A stretch of DNA of 64,000 nt from Changshengia sp963803165 (GCA_963803165.1 CAWDLK010000002.1:186001-250000), one strand, 5' to 3'. Numbered from the stretch's first letter, positions 49,532 to 61,193 are shown. Notes: generated by a model from the letters alone, not told the origin. Numbers and translations are program-made.

Positions 49532-51064
49532 GTGATCAGTCTCGACGGTTCCCCGCTCCGCCTCGACGACCTGGTGGCGGTCGCCCGTCACGGGGCACGG
49601 GTCGAGGTCGGCGAGGCAGCGCGGCAGCGGATGGCGCCGGCCCGAGCGCTGGTCGAGAGGCTCGACGCCGAGACCGACCCCGTCTACGGCGTCAACACCG
49701 GCTTCGGAGCCCTGGCCGACCGGGCGATCCCCGCCGGGGAGCGCCGCCAGCTCCAGCAGGCGATCCTGCGCAGCCATGCCGCCGGGATGGGCCCACCGCT
49801 CCCGGCCGAGGTGGTGCGGGGGATGCTCCTGCTCCGGGCCCGCAGCCTCACCGCCGGGCACTCCGGGGTCAGGGAGGAGCTCCCCGAGGCGATCTGCGCT
49901 CTGCTCAACGCCGAGATCACCCCGTGGGTCCCGGAGCACGGCTCGGTGGGGGCCTCCGGCGACCTCGCACCCCTGGCCCACGCCGCCGCGGTCCTGGTCG
50001 GCGAGGGGTGGGTGGACGACGGGCGGGGGGGTCGTCAGAGCGCGGCCAGCGCCCTCGCCGCGGCCGGGATCGAGCCGATCGCCCTCGGCGCCAAGGAGGG
50101 GCTGGCGCTGATCAACGGCACCGAGGGGATGTGCGCCATCCTCGGGCTCGCCGTCCGCGACGCCGAGACGCTGCTGGTGGCGCTGGACTGCGCCTGCGCG
50201 ATGACCGTCGAGGCCCTGCTGGGGACCCCCCGGGCCTTCGACGCGGAGGTGGTCGCCCTCCGCCCCGCCCCCGGCCAGCAGGCGAGCGCCGCCAACCTCC
50301 GCGCGCTTCTCGCCGGCTCCCCCATCGTCGCCTCCCACCGGAGCTCGCACCACGCCGTCCAGGACGCCTACTCGCTGCGCTGCGCCCCCCAGGTGCACGG
50401 AGCCGCCCGCGACGTCCTCGGCTTCTGCCGGGAGACCGTGGAGCGCGAGATGGCCAGCGTGGTCGACAACCCGGTGGTCCTCGCCGGCCGCGACGAGCTC
50501 TTCACGGCCGGCAACTTCCACGGACAGGCGCTCGCCTACGCCGCCGACCTGCTCGCCTCGCTGGCCGCGGACACCGCCGCCATCAGCGAGCGCCGCGTGA
50601 ACCGTCTGCTCGACCCGGCGAGGTCTCGCGGCCTTCCCGCCTTCCTCAGCCGGGAACCCGGGCTGAACAGCGGCCTGATGATCACCCAGTACACGGCGGC
50701 GAGCTGCGTGACCCAGCTGCGCCAGATGGCGGGCCCTTATGCGGTGCAGAGTCTCGACACCAGCGCCGGCCAGGAGGACCACGTCTCGATGGGCTTCGCC
50801 GCCGCCGTCCGCAGCCGGCGCAGCCTCGACCTGCTCCGTCAGGTGATCGCCGTGGAGATGGTCTGCGCCGCCCAGGCGCTCGAGCTGCGGACCCCGCTCC
50901 AGCCGGGCCCGGCCACGGGCGCCCTGCTCAGTTCGCTGCGCCGGCGGGTCGCGCACCTCGACTCCGACCGCCTCCTCGCGCCCGACCTGGAGGCGGCGGG
51001 AGAGTGGCTGAGCGGTGGGGAGTGGCGTCAGGCGGTCGAATCCGTGGCGGGAGGGCTGGTGTGA
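49532..51064 (+). CDS. hutH: Histidine ammonia-lyase
   Basis: 510 residues. It removes ammonia from histidine to give urocanate. The MIO cofactor-forming tripeptide Ala-Ser-Gly lies at residues 141-143 in GSVGASGDLAPLAH, at the family's usual place. The start GTG at 49532 fits the expected N-terminus; the open frame further upstream crosses tRNA-Ser. NTGFGAL, NGTEGM, VQDAYSLRC and NPVVLAG segments are conserved. It is the first of hutH-hutI-hutU-ftcD. Confidence 0.96.
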   Translation: MISLDGSPLRLDDLVAVARHGARVEVGEAARQRMAPARALVERLDAETDPVYGVNTGFGALADRAIPAGERRQLQQAILRSHAAGMGPPLPAEVVRGMLLLRARSLTAGHSGVREELPEAICALLNAEITPWVPEHGSVGASGDLAPLAHAAAVLVGEGWVDDGRGGRQSAASALAAAGIEPIALGAKEGLALINGTEGMCAILGLAVRDAETLLVALDCACAMTVEALLGTPRAFDAEVVALRPAPGQQASAANLRALLAGSPIVASHRSSHHAVQDAYSLRCAPQVHGAARDVLGFCRETVEREMASVVDNPVVLAGRDELFTAGNFHGQALAYAADLLASLAADTAAISERRVNRLLDPARSRGLPAFLSREPGLNSGLMITQYTAASCVTQLRQMAGPYAVQSLDTSAGQEDHVSMGFAAAVRSRRSLDLLRQVIAVEMVCAAQALELRTPLQPGPATGALLSSLRRRVAHLDSDRLLAPDLEAAGEWLSGGEWRQAVESVAGGLV

Positions 51065-51101
51065 GGGGCGCCCGCCCGCGGCGGGCCCGCCGGCCGCGGC
51101 G

Positions 51102-52316
51102 ATGAAGGACGCCGCCACCCTGGTGGTGGTCGGCATCGGTCAGCTGGTCACCGGCGACCCCCGGCGTCCGGCTCCGGGGGTGATCGAGGACGCGGTGCTG
51201 GCGGCGAGCGGCGACCTCATCGTCTACGCCGGCCCCGCGTCCGGGTTCGACCACCCGCTCGGGCCGGGGACCGTCGAGTTCGACGCTCGCGGGGCGGCCG
51301 TGATCCCCGGATTCGTCGACTCCCACACCCACCTGGTGTGGCTGGGCGACAGGTCGGAGGAGTATGCCCTGCGCGCCGGCGGAGCCACGTACGAGGAGGT
51401 CGCGGAGCGCGGCGGAGGGATCCGGAGCACCGTCGCCGCCACCGCCGCGGGCAGCCTGGAGGAGCTGGTGACGGCTGCCCGGGAGCGGGCCCGTCGAATG
51501 CGGCGGTCGGGCACCACCACGGTCGAGATCAAGAGCGGCTACGGACAGAGCCACGCGGCGGAGCTGCGCCAGCTCCAGGCGGCCCGGAACCTGGGGGCGG
51601 AGCCGGACATGCCCGACGTGGTCGCCACCTACCTCCCCCTCCACGGCCCGGTGGACGGCGACCGCGACGCGTACCTGGACGGCGTGCTGCACGAGGGCCT
51701 GCCCGGCGCCGGCCACCTGGCCCGGTTCGTGGACTGCTTCTGCGAGACCGGGGCCTGGAGCGTCGAGGAATGCGAGCGGCTCCTCCGAGCCGGCCGGGCC
51801 GCCGGCCTGCGTCCCAAGGTCCACGCCGAGCAGCGGAGCCTGAGCGGCGGGGCGGCCCTGGCGGCGCGGCTGGGGGCGGTCTCCGCCGACCACCTGGACC
51901 ACGCCGACGACCAGGAGCTGCGCGCCCTCGCCGCCGCCGGGGTGACCGGGGTGCTGCTCCCCGGGGCCTCGATGGTCCTGGGCGGTCCCCCACCGCCCGG
52001 GCGCCGGCTCCGGGAGGCCGGGGCCACCGTGGCCCTCGCCACCGACTGCAACCCCGGAACGTGCTGGTGCGAGTCGATGCCGCTCGTCGTGTCCCTGGCC
52101 GTGGCGACCGCCGGCCTCACCCCGGCCGAGGCGCTGCTGGCGGCGACCTCCGGCGGCGCTGCTGCCCTGGGCCTCACGGACCGGGGCCGGCTCCTCCCCG
52201 GCCTGCGCTGCGACGCGCTGGTGCTGGAGACGTCCAACTGGCTCGACGTCGGATACCACCTGGGGGCCAATCCGGTGGCGCGGGTGATCGCCGCCGGCAG
52301 GCTGGCCGCACCCTGA
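51102..52316 (+). CDS. hutI: Imidazolonepropionase
   Basis: 404 residues of the amidohydrolase superfamily. It hydrolyses 4-imidazolone-5-propionate to formimidoglutamate. Metal ligands are in DSHTHLVW and VHAEQ, with HLDHADDQE and ATDCNPGTC later. IKSGYG is the substrate loop. It starts 37 bases after hutH and ends 55 bases before hutU, completing the order of pathway genes. Confidence 0.95.
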   Translation: MKDAATLVVVGIGQLVTGDPRRPAPGVIEDAVLAASGDLIVYAGPASGFDHPLGPGTVEFDARGAAVIPGFVDSHTHLVWLGDRSEEYALRAGGATYEEVAERGGGIRSTVAATAAGSLEELVTAARERARRMRRSGTTTVEIKSGYGQSHAAELRQLQAARNLGAEPDMPDVVATYLPLHGPVDGDRDAYLDGVLHEGLPGAGHLARFVDCFCETGAWSVEECERLLRAGRAAGLRPKVHAEQRSLSGGAALAARLGAVSADHLDHADDQELRALAAAGVTGVLLPGASMVLGGPPPPGRRLREAGATVALATDCNPGTCWCESMPLVVSLAVATAGLTPAEALLAATSGGAAALGLTDRGRLLPGLRCDALVLETSNWLDVGYHLGANPVARVIAAGRLAAP

Positions 52317-52371
52317 TGTTCGACTGCACGCCACCGGGACCCGCTGCCCGTCCCGCCGGAGGAACTTCGCG

Positions 52372-54042
<1,671 letters not shown>

Positions 54043-54079
54043 CAATCAGCCGCGTGAGAAACCGGATGGGGGAGCGTTC

Positions 54080-55697
54080 GTGGTAGCCGGTCCCACCCAG
54101 CCGGTCACCCCGCCGCCGCCGGCGGCGGCCGAGCCGCTGGTCCTGATCGTGCCCAACTTCAGCGAGGGCCGGCGGACCGAGGTGATGGACGCCATCGTGA
54201 CGGCGATGACCGCGGTGCCCGGCGTCACCCTGCTCAACCGGCAGTCCGACCCCGACCACAACCGGCTCGACACCACCCTGATCGGCTCTCCCACCGCCTG
54301 CCGGGCGGCGGCGCTCGCCGGCGCCGCCAAGGCGGTCGAGCTCATCGACATGGAGCAGCACAGCGGATCCCATCCGCGGATGGGAGCGGTGGACGTGATC
54401 CCCTTCATCCCCATCCGCGGGGTGACCATGGACGACTGCGCCCAGCTGGCTCGGGAGCTGGGGCGCGAGCTCGCCGACACCCTCGCGCTCCCCGTCTACC
54501 TCTACGAGCGGGCCGCCTCGGCACCCGACCGCGTGAGCCTCGCCGAGGTTCGCCGGGGCGAGTACGAGGGACTGCGGGGCGACGTGGCGAGGGGCCTCCG
54601 CCTGCCTGACTTCGGTCCCCACGAGATCGGTCACGCCGGCGCTACCGCGGTCGGCGCCCGGCCGCCGCTGGTCGCCTTCAACGTCTACCTGAGCGGCACC
54701 GACGAGCGCGCCGCCAAGGAGGTGGCCAGACGAGTGCGGGAGCGCTCCGGGGGTCTGGTCTCGGTCCGCGCCATCGGCTTCGCGGTCCCCGAGCGGGGCT
54801 GCGTCGAGGTCTCCCTGAACCTGCTCGACCCCCTGACCACGCCCCCGTACCGGGCGCTCGAATTGGTCCGCCTCGAGGCCGCCCGCTTCGGCATGCACGT
54901 CCTCGACACCGAGATCGTCGGCCTCACCCCCCAGGCGGCGCTGGTCGAGTCCGCGGTCCACTACCTGCAGCTTCGCGGCTTCGCGCCCGCCGAGCAGGTG
55001 ATCGAGACGCTGGTGGCGCGGCAGGCCGGCGGTGCGGACGGCCCCGGGGCGGGGGCCGGCGCCGGGATCGCGGGGCTCGCGGTGGGTCAGTTCCTCGACG
55101 CCCTGGCGTCGTCGCGGCCGACCCCCGGTGGCGGCGCGGTGGCGGCGGTCGCGGGCAGCGCCGGGGCAGCCCTGCTGGCCATGGTGGCCCGGCTGACCGG
55201 CGGACGAAAGGGCTACGAGGGGGTGCGCGACCGCATGGGCGAGCTCGTCCCGCTCGCCGACCGGGAGCGCGCCGCTCTGCTCCGCCTGGCCGACCGGGAC
55301 ACCGCGGCATTCGACGCGGTGATGGCGGCGCACCGGCTGCCCCGGCGCTCCGACGAGGAGAGGGCGGCCCGCGCCGCGGCGGTGCAGGCGGCCCTGCTCG
55401 CCGCCACCGAGGTCCCCCTCGAGGTCGCCCGGCGCGCGTGCGCGCTCATGCCCGTCGCCATGGAGCTGGTGGAGACCGGCGACGCCAACGCGGTCTCCGA
55501 CGCCGTGTCGGCCGGATGGATGCTCCACAGCGCGGTCGTCGCGGCGCTCGCCAACGTCGACCTCAACCTCGAGTTCGATGACCGACCGCGAGCTCGTCGA
55601 GGCCACCCGGACCGAGGCGAGACGGCTCCGGGCGGAGGCGGATGCCGCGGCCGCCTCGGTCGACGCCGGCCCGCGGCGCCGCGGCGGCACCCCCTGA
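54080..55697 (+). CDS. ftcD: Glutamate formimidoyltransferase / formimidotetrahydrofolate cyclodeaminase fusion, apparent frameshift near end
   Basis: From the GTG at 54080 (GGGGGAG upstream), ~500 residues read cleanly. Formimidoyltransferase (VPNFSEGRRTEVMDAI ..., about 20-320) transfers the formimino group from formimidoglutamate to tetrahydrofolate. The cyclodeaminase domain (SRPTPGGGAVAAVAGS ..., about 345-538) completes the pathway. After NVDLNLE the frame would run on into the next gene. One base on, SMTDRELVEATRTEARRLR ends at TGA 55695-55697 as family members do. The total is three-n plus one, so an extra T at 55574-55575 is likely. Confidence 0.9.
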
Positions 55698-56107
55698 TCA
55701 CCGGCGGCCCTCGCCGCGCCTGCCGCCTGGGCCTGCTCTCCCTGCTGGGAGCTGGCGCCCTCTGCCTCATCTCGGCCTGCGGGGGGCTGTCCGGAGGGCT
55801 CAACGAGCACCAGGCGGTGGTGAGGGCGACCAAGCTCGCTCAGCAGATGTCCACGACCCCGGTCACGTTCGTCGCCGCGGCGTCAGGACGCCTGGGCAGC
55901 TTCAACTCCGGCATCCGCTCTCCGAGCCCGGACACGGCGGTCTGGGCCGTGACCTTCGACGGCACGTTCCCGGGGTCGTGCGGACCGTCGGTGCCTCCAG
56001 GGCAGTCGCCGCACGCCTGCCCTGCGCCCAATCCGACCGCCCGCGTCTACCTGGACCACACCTCCGGGGCGCTGATCGGCATGTGGACCACCCCTGCCAG
56101 CGGGTAG
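55694..56107 (+). CDS. Small lipoprotein downstream of ftcD
   Basis: About 137 residues. The signal sequence CRLGLLSLLGAGALCLISAC carries a lipobox LISAC; the mature part (NEHQAVVRATKLAQQM, then WAVTFDGTFPGSCGPS) has no recognised family. No ATG or GTG precedes the signal peptide in frame after the ftcD stop; a CTG at 55694, overlapping that stop, is the best guess. It is in frame with most of ftcD, so it could be misread as one long protein. Confidence 0.55.
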   Translation: MITGGPRRACRLGLLSLLGAGALCLISACGGLSGGLNEHQAVVRATKLAQQMSTTPVTFVAAASGRLGSFNSGIRSPSPDTAVWAVTFDGTFPGSCGPSVPPGQSPHACPAPNPTARVYLDHTSGALIGMWTTPASG

Positions 56108-56141
56108 CGACTCACGCCCACCCGCCGGCCGCGCGGCCCGG

Positions 56142-56327
56142 TCAGCGCCGGGACCTGCCCTGGTGCCTCCGGTGGTAACGCGTCAACTCCATCACGACCC
56201 ACACGATGGCCAGCACCACGAGGATCGCGAAGATCAGGTGAAGGAGGGGCGTGAGGATGAAGAACACGAAGAAGAGGACCACCAGGACGAGCAGGAGGGC
56301 GGAGAGCGGGTGGCGGACCAGATGCAT
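56142..56327 (-). CDS. Small hydrophobic membrane protein
   Basis: 61 residues from the ATG at 56327, preceded by GGAGG. Almost the whole length is two hydrophobic helices (LSALLLVLVVLFFVFFILTP, LLHLIFAILVVLAIVWVVME) with a basic tail RYHRRHQGRSRR. It is likely a membrane-embedded small protein of unknown function. Confidence 0.65.
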   Translation of the reverse strand: MHLVRHPLSALLLVLVVLFFVFFILTPLLHLIFAILVVLAIVWVVMELTRYHRRHQGRSRR

Positions 56328-56461
56328 GACCTCCACCTTACGCCGGCTCGCGCCGGGCCGCCGGTTCGAAGCGCCCCGGGCGGCGCCGGTGCGCGGGCGA
56401 TAGACTGACATCGAGGGCAGACCTCACCGGAGGTCTGCGCAGCGGGAGAGCCCACAGCCCG

Positions 56462-57913
56462 ATGCCCCACCCCCAGCGCGGAAGGAGCGCGGCCCTGGCC
56501 GCCGCCGGCCTGGCCATGGCCACCTGGCTGGCGGCGTGCGGCTCCGCGTCCACGCCCTCCCCCTCCGCCACCGTCTCCTCGACCGGCAGCGCGAGCTCGA
56601 CCTCGAGCGCCTCCCCCGGCCCGAGCCCCAACGCCACCCCGGCGTCCGCCCCCGCCGCCGCCTGGCCCGTGTACCACCAGAACCCGGAGCGCACCGGCCT
56701 CTCCCCCACGACGCCCGCCGCGAGCACCCTCTCGACCGCCTGGAGCGCCAATCTCGACGGAGCCGTCTGGGCGGAGCCCCTGGTGGTGGACGGCGACGTC
56801 ATCGTCGCCACCGAGGACGACTCCCTCTACGCTCTCAACCCCCAGAGCGGGGCGGTGGTCTGGCGTGACCACGTGGGCACCCCGGTGCCCCGGTCCGACC
56901 TCCCCTGCGGCGACATCTTCCCGCTCGGGATGACCGGCACCCCGGCCTACGACCCGGCCACCAACTCGATCTTCGTGGTCGCCGAGGAGACCGGCCCCAT
57001 CCACGTCCTCTACGACTTCAACGCCGCGACCGGGGCCGTGCTCTGGTCGCGCCAGGTGGACATCGCCAGCTCCCTCGAGCACGCCAACGCGGTGCAGCAG
57101 CGTCCCGCCCTGGCGGTCGCCAACGGCTACGTCTACATCGGCTTCGGCGGGTTGGACGGCGACTGCAGCCAGTACGTGGGGGCGGTGGTGGCGGTCCCGA
57201 CCAGCGACCAGGGCTCGACGCTCAGCTTCATGGTCCCCACCAGCCGCGAGGCGGCGGTCTGGGCGACCGGCGGGCCGGTGGTCGAGCCGGGAGGCGACAT
57301 CCTGGTCAGCACCGGCAACGGCGCCGCCGAGGGCGGCACCTGGGACGAGAGCGACTCGGTGCTGGAGCTCAGCCCCACCCTCAAGGTGGACGGCGACTTC
57401 GCGCCCTCACGCTGGGCCTACGACAACGCCCACGACCTCGACCTCGGCTCGGTGGCGCCCACCCTCCTGCCCGGCGGCCTCATCTTCATCGCCGGCAAGA
57501 GCGGCATCGGCTACGTGGTCCGGCAGTCGGCGCTCACCGGCGTCGGTGCGAACGTCTCGAGCGCCGGGGTGTGCGGGGGCGCCATGTCCTTCGGCGACAC
57601 GGCCTCGATCGGCGACGACCTCTACCAGCCCTGCTCCAATGGGATAGAGGCCATCTCCGTCGCCAGCAACGGCAGCTTCTCCAGCGTCTGGCAGACCTCC
57701 TCTGGGGCCAATGGTCCGCCCGTGCTGGGCGGCGGCGACGTCTTCAGCGTGGACACCGGGAGCGGCACCCTCTACGCCCTGAGCCAGAGCACTGGCGCCG
57801 TGGTGGCCCAGATCTCGGTGGGCGCCGTGGAGCACTTCACCTCGCCCGCCCTGCTCGGCGACCTGGCGCTGGTCCCGACCGCGTCGGGCGTGGTCGCCGT
57901 GTCCGGGGTCTGA
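56462..57913 (+). CDS. Lipoprotein with PQQ-like beta-propeller
   Basis: 483 residues. The lipobox LAAC lies near residue 26, followed by a Ser/Thr/Pro linker. The body has propeller blades of the PQQ type: WPVYHQNPERTGLS at the start, then repeated DDSLYALNPQSGAVVWRD, DFNAATGAVLWSRQ and GTLYALSQSTGAVVAQ units. It could be a surface dehydrogenase-like or protein-binding scaffold; no catalytic Asp/Glu pair was identified. GGGAGAG precedes the ATG. Confidence 0.8.
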   Translation: MPHPQRGRSAALAAAGLAMATWLAACGSASTPSPSATVSSTGSASSTSSASPGPSPNATPASAPAAAWPVYHQNPERTGLSPTTPAASTLSTAWSANLDGAVWAEPLVVDGDVIVATEDDSLYALNPQSGAVVWRDHVGTPVPRSDLPCGDIFPLGMTGTPAYDPATNSIFVVAEETGPIHVLYDFNAATGAVLWSRQVDIASSLEHANAVQQRPALAVANGYVYIGFGGLDGDCSQYVGAVVAVPTSDQGSTLSFMVPTSREAAVWATGGPVVEPGGDILVSTGNGAAEGGTWDESDSVLELSPTLKVDGDFAPSRWAYDNAHDLDLGSVAPTLLPGGLIFIAGKSGIGYVVRQSALTGVGANVSSAGVCGGAMSFGDTASIGDDLYQPCSNGIEAISVASNGSFSSVWQTSSGANGPPVLGGGDVFSVDTGSGTLYALSQSTGAVVAQISVGAVEHFTSPALLGDLALVPTASGVVAVSGV

Positions 57914-57965
57914 GCCCGGAGGCCGTCCGGGTCGGATCGCCCGCCACCCCTAGACTGGAGCTCAC

Positions 57966-58130
57966 GTGTCCGGCCTGATTGTGATCGTCGTCCTCGCCCT
58001 CGGGTTCGGCGGCCTGCTCTGGTGGGGGGTCGGCCTCCCCCCCACCCGGCCCCGCCCGCGCAGCCGCTACCGGGGACCGACCGAGATCGACGTCCACGAC
58101 CGGCTGGAGCAGCGACGCCGCCACCCGTGA
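57966..58130 (+). CDS. 54-residue single-helix membrane protein
   Basis: A GTG at 57966 follows GGAG by six bases. The protein begins SGLIVIVVLALGFGGLLWWG, one membrane helix, then a basic, proline-rich tail ending RLEQRRRHP. It sits between the propeller lipoprotein and a polytopic membrane gene on the same strand. No family is recognised. Confidence 0.55.
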   Translation: MSGLIVIVVLALGFGGLLWWGVGLPPTRPRPRSRYRGPTEIDVHDRLEQRRRHP

Positions 58131-58158
58131 GGGGCCCCGGCTGAGGCAGACTCGCGCG

Positions 58159-58680
58159 ATGCGCCCACTCCCCGCCGGCCGCGTCGCCCACCTCTACCGC
58201 GAGCACCTCGCCAACACCCGCCGGGAACGTCTCTTCCTCTCCTCCATCGGCTTCTTCACGGCCTTCGCCGCCACCCGCGGCATCACCCACGCCATCCGGG
58301 CCGGAATCGGCCCCTTCCACAACCTCGGCGTCGGCGGGCGCCACCTCCACCACCTGGTCTTCGGGATCGCCGGGCTGCTCGGCACCGGGTACCTCTGGCT
58401 GGTCCAGGTGGGCACGGGCACCGGTGAGCGGGTCGAGGACCCCGTCGCCCGGCTCACCGCCGTCACCTACGGCGCGTCCTCCGCCATCACCCTGGACGAG
58501 TTTGCCCTCTGGCTCAACCTCAAGGACGTCTACTGGGCCCGCGAGGGCAGGGAGAGCGTCGACGCGGTGGTCCTCTTCGGCGCCGCCCTCTCGGTGGGGC
58601 TCTGGGGCGGCCCGTTCTTCCGTGCCGTCTACCGCGAGGCGCGCCGGGAGTGGGCGAGGGCCGAGGGCTCCCGCCCCTAG
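58159..58680 (+). CDS. Integral membrane protein with histidine-rich loop
   Basis: 173 residues with about four membrane helices. A conserved-looking loop FHNLGVGGRHLHHLVFGIAG carries four histidines that could bind metal or heme. YGASSAITLDEFALWLNLKD is another notable stretch. Homologues are annotated only as integral membrane proteins as far as I know. It starts 28 bases after the small single-helix gene and precedes the ABC exporter. Confidence 0.7.
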   Translation: MRPLPAGRVAHLYREHLANTRRERLFLSSIGFFTAFAATRGITHAIRAGIGPFHNLGVGGRHLHHLVFGIAGLLGTGYLWLVQVGTGTGERVEDPVARLTAVTYGASSAITLDEFALWLNLKDVYWAREGRESVDAVVLFGAALSVGLWGGPFFRAVYREARREWARAEGSRP

Positions 58681-58763
58681 CCGGAGGCCGGCCCGAGCCG
58701 CGGGCGGCGGGCCCCCGGGTAGAGTGAAACGGTGAGCCCCACCTCCCCGATGGCCTCCTGACC

Positions 58764-60728
58764 GTGCACCGCTGGGCCCACGGCATGCCTGCCGAGAAGC
58801 CGACCGGCCGGGTCACCAACCGCCACCTCGCCCGCCGGGTCCTCGCCCTCTTCCGCCCCCACCGCGGCCAGGTCTACGTGGCGGTGGGCCTGATCGTCTT
58901 CACCTCGGGCCTCGGCGTGGTCAACCCCATCCTCATCAAGTACGTCTTCGACGCCCTCTTCCCGCGCGGGGGCGGCGGCCCGGAGCTGGGCCTGGTGGGC
59001 ATCTACGCCGGCCTGATGATCCTCATCCCGGTGATCACCGGCATGGTGGGGATCGCCCAGACCTACCAGATCAACGCCATCGGCCAGCGGCTGATGGAGG
59101 ACCTCCGCAACTCCCTCTACGCGCACCTCCAGGGCCTCTCCATGCGCTTCTTCACCTCCACCCGCACCGGGGAGATCCAGTCGCGCTTCACCAACGACAT
59201 CGGCGGCATCCAGTCGGTGGTGACCGACACCGCCTCGTCGGTGGTCTCCAACGTGGTGGTCATCGTCAGCACCCTGGTGGCGATGCTGGTGCTGAGCTGG
59301 CAGCTCACCGCCCTCTCCCTCTTCATGCTGCCGGTCTTCCTCTTCCTCACCTACCGGGCCGGCAACACGCGCCGCAAGGTCACCCTGCTCGCCCAGGAGT
59401 CGAAGGCGGAGATGAGCGCGATCACCCAGGAGACGCTCTCCATCTCGGGGATCCTGCTGGGCAAGACCTTTGGCCGCCAGCGCGAGGAGCTGGACCGCTT
59501 CCAGTCGGAGAACCACCGGGTGGCCGACCTCTCCATCCGGGCCGCGATGGTCGGCCGGGTGCTCTTCGCCATGATCCAGGTCTTCTTCTCCATCGCCCCG
59601 GCGCTGGTCTACCTGGTCGCCGCCTTCGTGATCTACAACAGTCACGGCCTGGGCGGGGGGATCACCGCCGGCACCATCGTCGCCATCACCACCCTGCAGA
59701 GCCGCCTCTTCTTCCCCATCGGCCAGATGCTCCAGGTGTCGGTGGAGGTCCAGTCCTCGCTCGCCCTCTTCGAGCGCATCTTCGACTACCTGGAGATCCC
59801 CCAGGACATCGCCGACGCCCCCGACGCGGTACCCCTCCCCTCGCGGCGGGTCGGCGCCGAGATCGAGCTGGACCACGTCTACTTCCGCTACGACCCGGCC
59901 CACCTCAGCACCCAGCGGAGCACGGAGCACGCCGACCAGGAGGCGCCCCGGCCGTGGGCTCTCGAGGACGTCGACATGCGGGTGATGCCCGGACAGCTGG
60001 CCGCCATCGTCGGCCCCACCGGCGCCGGCAAGACCACCATCTCCTACCTGATCCCGCGCCTCTACGACGTCACCCTGGGATCGGTGCGCCTGGACGGCCA
60101 CGACGTGAGGAGCCTGACCCTCGACTCCATCGCCGAGCAGCTCGGCATCGTCACCCAGGAGACCTACCTCTTCCACGCGTCGGTCCGCCGCAACCTGCTC
60201 TACGCCAAGCCGGACGCCACCCAGGAGGAGCTGGAGGCGGCCTGCCGCGCCGCCTTCATCCACGACCGGATCGCGGAGCTGTCCGATGGCTACGACACCA
60301 TCGTCGGCGAGCGCGGCTACCGCTTCTCGGGCGGCGAGAAGCAGCGCATCGCCATCGCCCGGGTGGTCCTCAAGGCCCCCCGCATCCTCATCCTCGACGA
60401 GGCGACCGCCTCGCTCGACACCACCAGCGAGCGCCTGGTCCAGGCCGCGCTCAGCCCGCTCATCCGGGAGCGGACGACCATCGCCATCGCCCACCGCCTC
60501 TCCACCATCCTCGCGGCCGACGTCATCTTCGTCATCGACCGCGGCCGCCTGGTGGAGCGGGGCACCCACGCCGAGCTGCTCCGCACCGGCGGCCTCTACG
60601 CCAGCCTCTACGAGCAGCAGTTCGCCGCTCAGGGCACCCCGGCGCGGCGCCCGGCGGGGAGGTCGGCACGGGCCGGGGAGGACGGTGACGCCGAGGCCTC
60701 GGACGGGGCGGTCGCCGCCGGCGCCTGA
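58764..60728 (+). CDS. ABC exporter, fused permease-ATPase
   Basis: 654 residues. A six-helix exporter membrane domain (about 25-330, with RFTNDIGGIQSVVTDTASSV) is followed by an ATPase with Walker A GPTGAGKTT (~417), signature FSGGEKQR (~518), Walker B ILILDEATAS (~541) and H-loop AHRLST. It works as a dimer to export a lipid, peptide or drug; the substrate is unknown. It starts with GTG at 58764 or the ATG at 58785. Confidence 0.93.
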   Translation: MHRWAHGMPAEKPTGRVTNRHLARRVLALFRPHRGQVYVAVGLIVFTSGLGVVNPILIKYVFDALFPRGGGGPELGLVGIYAGLMILIPVITGMVGIAQTYQINAIGQRLMEDLRNSLYAHLQGLSMRFFTSTRTGEIQSRFTNDIGGIQSVVTDTASSVVSNVVVIVSTLVAMLVLSWQLTALSLFMLPVFLFLTYRAGNTRRKVTLLAQESKAEMSAITQETLSISGILLGKTFGRQREELDRFQSENHRVADLSIRAAMVGRVLFAMIQVFFSIAPALVYLVAAFVIYNSHGLGGGITAGTIVAITTLQSRLFFPIGQMLQVSVEVQSSLALFERIFDYLEIPQDIADAPDAVPLPSRRVGAEIELDHVYFRYDPAHLSTQRSTEHADQEAPRPWALEDVDMRVMPGQLAAIVGPTGAGKTTISYLIPRLYDVTLGSVRLDGHDVRSLTLDSIAEQLGIVTQETYLFHASVRRNLLYAKPDATQEELEAACRAAFIHDRIAELSDGYDTIVGERGYRFSGGEKQRIAIARVVLKAPRILILDEATASLDTTSERLVQAALSPLIRERTTIAIAHRLSTILAADVIFVIDRGRLVERGTHAELLRTGGLYASLYEQQFAAQGTPARRPAGRSARAGEDGDAEASDGAVAAGA

Positions 60729-60788
60729 GCGCCGCTACCATTCCGCGGCGAGGCGGTGGGGCGAGCGCTGGTTCTGGGAGGCAGAGGC

Positions 60789-61193
60789 ATGCTCAAGGGG
60801 TTCCGCGACTTCATCCTGCGCGGCAACGTGATCGACCTGGCCATCGCGGTGGTGATCGGGCTCGCCTTCAACGCCGTGGTGAGCGCCCTGGTCAAGGACA
60901 TCCTCACCCCGCTGATCGCCGCCATCGCCGGCAAGCCCGACTTCGGCGGCCTCACCTTCACCATCAACAGCAGCCAGTTCGCCTACGGCGACGTCCTCAA
61001 CGCCATCATCTCCTTCCTCTGCGTCGCCGCCGCCGTCTACTTCGCGGTGGTGGTCCCGATGGGCAGGCTGGCCGCCCGCCGGGCCCAGCCGGTCGAGGTC
61101 ACCACCCGCGAGTGCCCCCAGTGCCTCAGCACCATCCCCCGGGCGGCCCGGCGCTGCAGCTTCTGCACCGAGGTGGTCGCCCCGCTCGCGTAG
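60789..61193 (+). CDS. mscL: Large-conductance mechanosensitive channel with C-terminal zinc ribbon
   Basis: 134 residues. The MscL core begins GFRDFILRGNVIDLAIAVVI with the gate helix, then the second helix LNAIISFLCVAAAVYFAVVV. It opens on membrane stretch to release solutes. The C-terminal end, normally a helical bundle, carries CPQC and CSFC (RECPQCLSTIPRAARRCSFC), a zinc ribbon. GGGAGG precedes the ATG. It converges on tadA with seven bases between. Confidence 0.93.
   Translation: MLKGFRDFILRGNVIDLAIAVVIGLAFNAVVSALVKDILTPLIAAIAGKPDFGGLTFTINSSQFAYGDVLNAIISFLCVAAAVYFAVVVPMGRLAARRAQPVEVTTRECPQCLSTIPRAARRCSFCTEVVAPLA

Noticed and set aside
58677..60569. 630-residue frame opposite the ABC exporter
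   Set aside because: Shadow of the exporter: repetitive Val/Asp/Glu/His composition and no start signal.
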